Shown in pieces: positions 6,167-6,836 of a DNA stretch of 6,836 nt (within the stretch, counting starts at the first letter, position 1; each line of letters starts with the position of its first letter). Location: NCBI GenBank assembly GCA_002295325.1, contig DBGA01000046.1, forward strand, positions 44,503 through 51,338, read 5' to 3'. Under the pieces are notes generated by a model. That model saw nothing but the letters and a program-made list of their open reading frames with translations, was not told the DNA's origin and did not search any database. This stretch comes from Ruminococcaceae bacterium UBA866. GTDB taxonomy: Bacteria > Bacillota > Clostridia > Oscillospirales > Ruminococcaceae. A program made the position numbers and the translations under genes.

Positions 6167-6186
6167 AGAGAACGTTGTGGTAAGAT
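6158..6186 (+). promoter_or_regulatory. rRNA operon promoter P2
   Basis: A consensus TTGACA (6158-6163), a 17-bp spacer with extended -10 TG (6178-6179), and TAAGAT (6181-6186). The predicted start is G6193. Confidence 0.85.
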
Positions 6187-6192
6187 AATAAA

Positions 6193-6206
6193 GCTGTCAA
6201 AACAGC
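6193..6206 (+). other. P2 transcript 5'-terminal hairpin
   Basis: GCTGT-CAAA-ACAGC, a perfect 5-bp stem with the same CAAA loop as the P1 hairpin, starting at the predicted +1. Its second pair is C-G where the P1 hairpin has T-A, a compensated change. Confidence 0.65.
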
Positions 6207-6218
6207 GATAAACCTGAA

Positions 6219-6259
6219 GAAAAGAAGAAAAAGAAAAGTTAAAAAACTTCTTGACAAAG
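6219..6259 (+). repeat. A-rich direct repeat, copy 2 (upstream of P3)
   Basis: The second copy of the 40-41 nt block, ending in the P3 -35 region. It contains AAGTTAAAAAAC, which recurs at 6314-6325 and 6335-6346 before P4. This suggests the promoter region grew by tandem duplication. Confidence 0.85.
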
Positions 6260-6279
6260 GCTAGACGGTGTGATAAGCT
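6251..6279 (+). promoter_or_regulatory. rRNA operon promoter P3
   Basis: A consensus TTGACA (6251-6256), a 17-bp spacer with extended -10 TG (6271-6272), and TAAGCT (6274-6279). The -10 box is weaker than those of P1 and P2. The predicted start is G6286. Confidence 0.8.
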
Positions 6280-6285
6280 AGTAAA

Positions 6286-6303
6286 GCTACTGAAACGCAG
6301 AGC
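6286..6303 (+). other. P3 transcript 5'-terminal hairpin
   Basis: GCT-a-CTG pairs with CAGAGC (6286-6292 with 6298-6303), giving 6 bp with one bulged A and a 5-base loop, starting at the predicted +1. Confidence 0.55.
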
Positions 6304-6349
6304 GAAAGAAACTAAGTTAAAAAACAACTTGAGAAAGTTAAAAAACTGG

Positions 6350-6378
6350 TTGACAAAACGCTAACGTTATGGTAGGAT
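6350..6378 (+). promoter_or_regulatory. rRNA operon promoter P4 (proximal)
   Basis: A consensus TTGACA (6350-6355), a 17-bp spacer with extended -10 TG (6370-6371), and TAGGAT (6373-6378). The predicted start is about 6385, roughly 180 nt before mature 16S. Two copies of AAGTTAAAAAAC lie upstream. Confidence 0.85.
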
Positions 6379-6384
6379 AAAAGA

Positions 6385-6420
6385 ACAGCCTAAAAACTGC
6401 CAAGCAGTTAAAAACGCTGT
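6385..6420 (+). other. Nested leader hairpin at the P4 start
   Basis: An outer stem ACAGC / GCTGT (6385-6389 and 6416-6420) encloses a perfect 6-bp hairpin AACTGC-CAA-GCAGTT (6395-6409). It is present in transcripts from all four promoters and lies just before the boxA-like motif, the position of boxB in rRNA leaders. Confidence 0.6.
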
Positions 6421-6423
6421 GGG

Positions 6424-6440
6424 ATCTTGAAAATTAAACA
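6424..6440 (+). promoter_or_regulatory. boxA-like rRNA antitermination motif
   Basis: ATCTTGAAAATTAAACA resembles the CTTTGAAAACTAAACA-type element seen before 16S in Firmicutes, where NusB-NusE binding to nascent RNA keeps polymerase from terminating early. The call rests on similarity and position. Confidence 0.55.
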
Positions 6441-6457
6441 ATGTAAAGTAAGATAAA

Positions 6458-6483
6458 GAATTTTAATCAAACCCGATTAATTC
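6458..6483 (+). other. 16S leader stem-loop
   Basis: GAATT-tt-AATC pairs with GATTAATTC, giving 9 bp with a TT bulge and a 6-base loop. Smaller hairpins follow: about 6505-6521 (6 bp including one G-U) and 6538-6553 (CACTT / AAGTG). These probably belong to the leader that folds for 16S processing. The partner sequence after 16S lies outside the window. Confidence 0.5.
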
Positions 6484-6566
6484 AATATGAGTATAACAAA
6501 AGTAATGACGACAGACGTTATGAGCAATAGGTTATTTCACTTAAATTAAAGTGTAGTAATACAATT

Positions 6567-6836
6567 TAAATTAAGAGTTTGATCCTGGCTCAGGACGAAC
6601 GCTGGCGGCACGCCTAACACATGCAAGTCGAACGAAGTTAAAAAGAGCTTGCTCTTTTTAACTTAGTGGCGGACGGGTGAGTAACGCGTGAGTAACCTGC
6701 CTTTCTGTGGGGGATAACGTTTGGAAACGAACGCTAATACCGCATAACGTATCGAGATGGCATCATCATGATACCAAAGGAGTAATTCGCAGAAAGATGG
6801 ACTCGCGTCCAATTAGCTAGTTGGTGGGGTAATGGC
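6567..6836 (+). rRNA. rrs: 16S ribosomal RNA, 5' part (truncated by window end)
   Basis: The conserved AGAGTTTGATCCTGGCTCAG is at 6574-6593, so the mature 5' end is about 6567. Other landmarks are GACGAACGCTGGCGGC (6594-6609), ACACATGCAAGTCGAACG and GGCGGACGGGTGAGTAACG. The V1 helix is a perfect 14-bp stem (6635-6648 with 6651-6664). About 270 of roughly 1,500 nt are present, with no visible damage. The signature looks like Clostridia, probably Oscillospirales (cluster IV); this placement is from memory. It is transcribed rightward from P1-P4, away from the phage genes. Confidence 0.97.

Noticed and set aside
5894..6327. Leftward reading frames across the rRNA promoter region
   Set aside because: They have phenylalanine/serine-rich, low-complexity translations caused by the A-rich repeats, no ribosome sites, and overlap with four clear promoters.
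6329..6357. A possible fifth rRNA promoter from TTGAGA (6329-6334)
   Set aside because: At 17-bp spacing the -10 position reads GACAAA, which does not resemble TATAAT.
5961..6494. 11-mer AATATGAGTAT repeated at 5961 and 6484
   Set aside because: It is short and A+T-rich, with no shared flanking structure. Treated as coincidence.

Overview
The window comes from a low-GC Firmicute of class Clostridia. It ends in the first ~270 bases of a 16S rRNA gene. The 27F-type start is at 6574, and the V1 helix and the text around 6660-6760 look like Clostridium cluster IV / Oscillospirales; that family-level call is from memory and was not searched. The A+T-rich intergenic DNA, strong AGGAGG ribosome sites and TTG starts fit.

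Layout. Positions 1-5325 are one compact leftward (minus strand) tailed-phage packaging and head module. In transcription order it encodes the small terminase, large terminase, portal, a prohead protease with scaffold-like tail, the HK97-fold major capsid protein, and the start of a probable head-tail connector that runs off the left edge. The order and terminase type match PBSX/skin-type elements (xtmA-xtmB-xkdE-xkdF-xkdG). All five complete reading frames are intact, and key motifs can be seen in the large terminase (ATPase and nuclease) and the protease. Genes overlap or lie close together. The exceptions are two junctions with perfect hairpins: after the capsid gene, and between large terminase and portal. 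Two genes (small terminase and connector) have good Shine-Dalgarno sites whose best-spaced codon is ATA or ATC/ATT, not ATG/GTG/TTG.

Positions 5326-5508 form a divergent control region. It holds a terminator-like hairpin reading toward the phage genes, a good sigma-A promoter reading rightward, and a hairpin at the predicted 5' end of the rightward transcript. That promoter drives a 117-residue membrane protein of unknown function (5509-5862). No integrase, repressor or replication gene separates the small terminase from the host rRNA locus.

Positions 5863-6065 hold no gene. Positions 6066-6566 are a ribosomal RNA control region with four tandem, near-consensus, extended -10 promoters about 92-99 bp apart and A-rich repeated upstream DNA. 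Each predicted transcript starts with, or almost with, a small stem-loop. A boxA-like antitermination motif and further leader hairpins follow before 16S begins at about 6567.

The phage genes would build and fill a capsid; the right side is core ribosome synthesis. The points most worth a second look are the four matched 5'-terminal hairpins in the rRNA leader, the non-standard start codons in the phage operon, and a PBSX-like head module lying directly against an rRNA operon.
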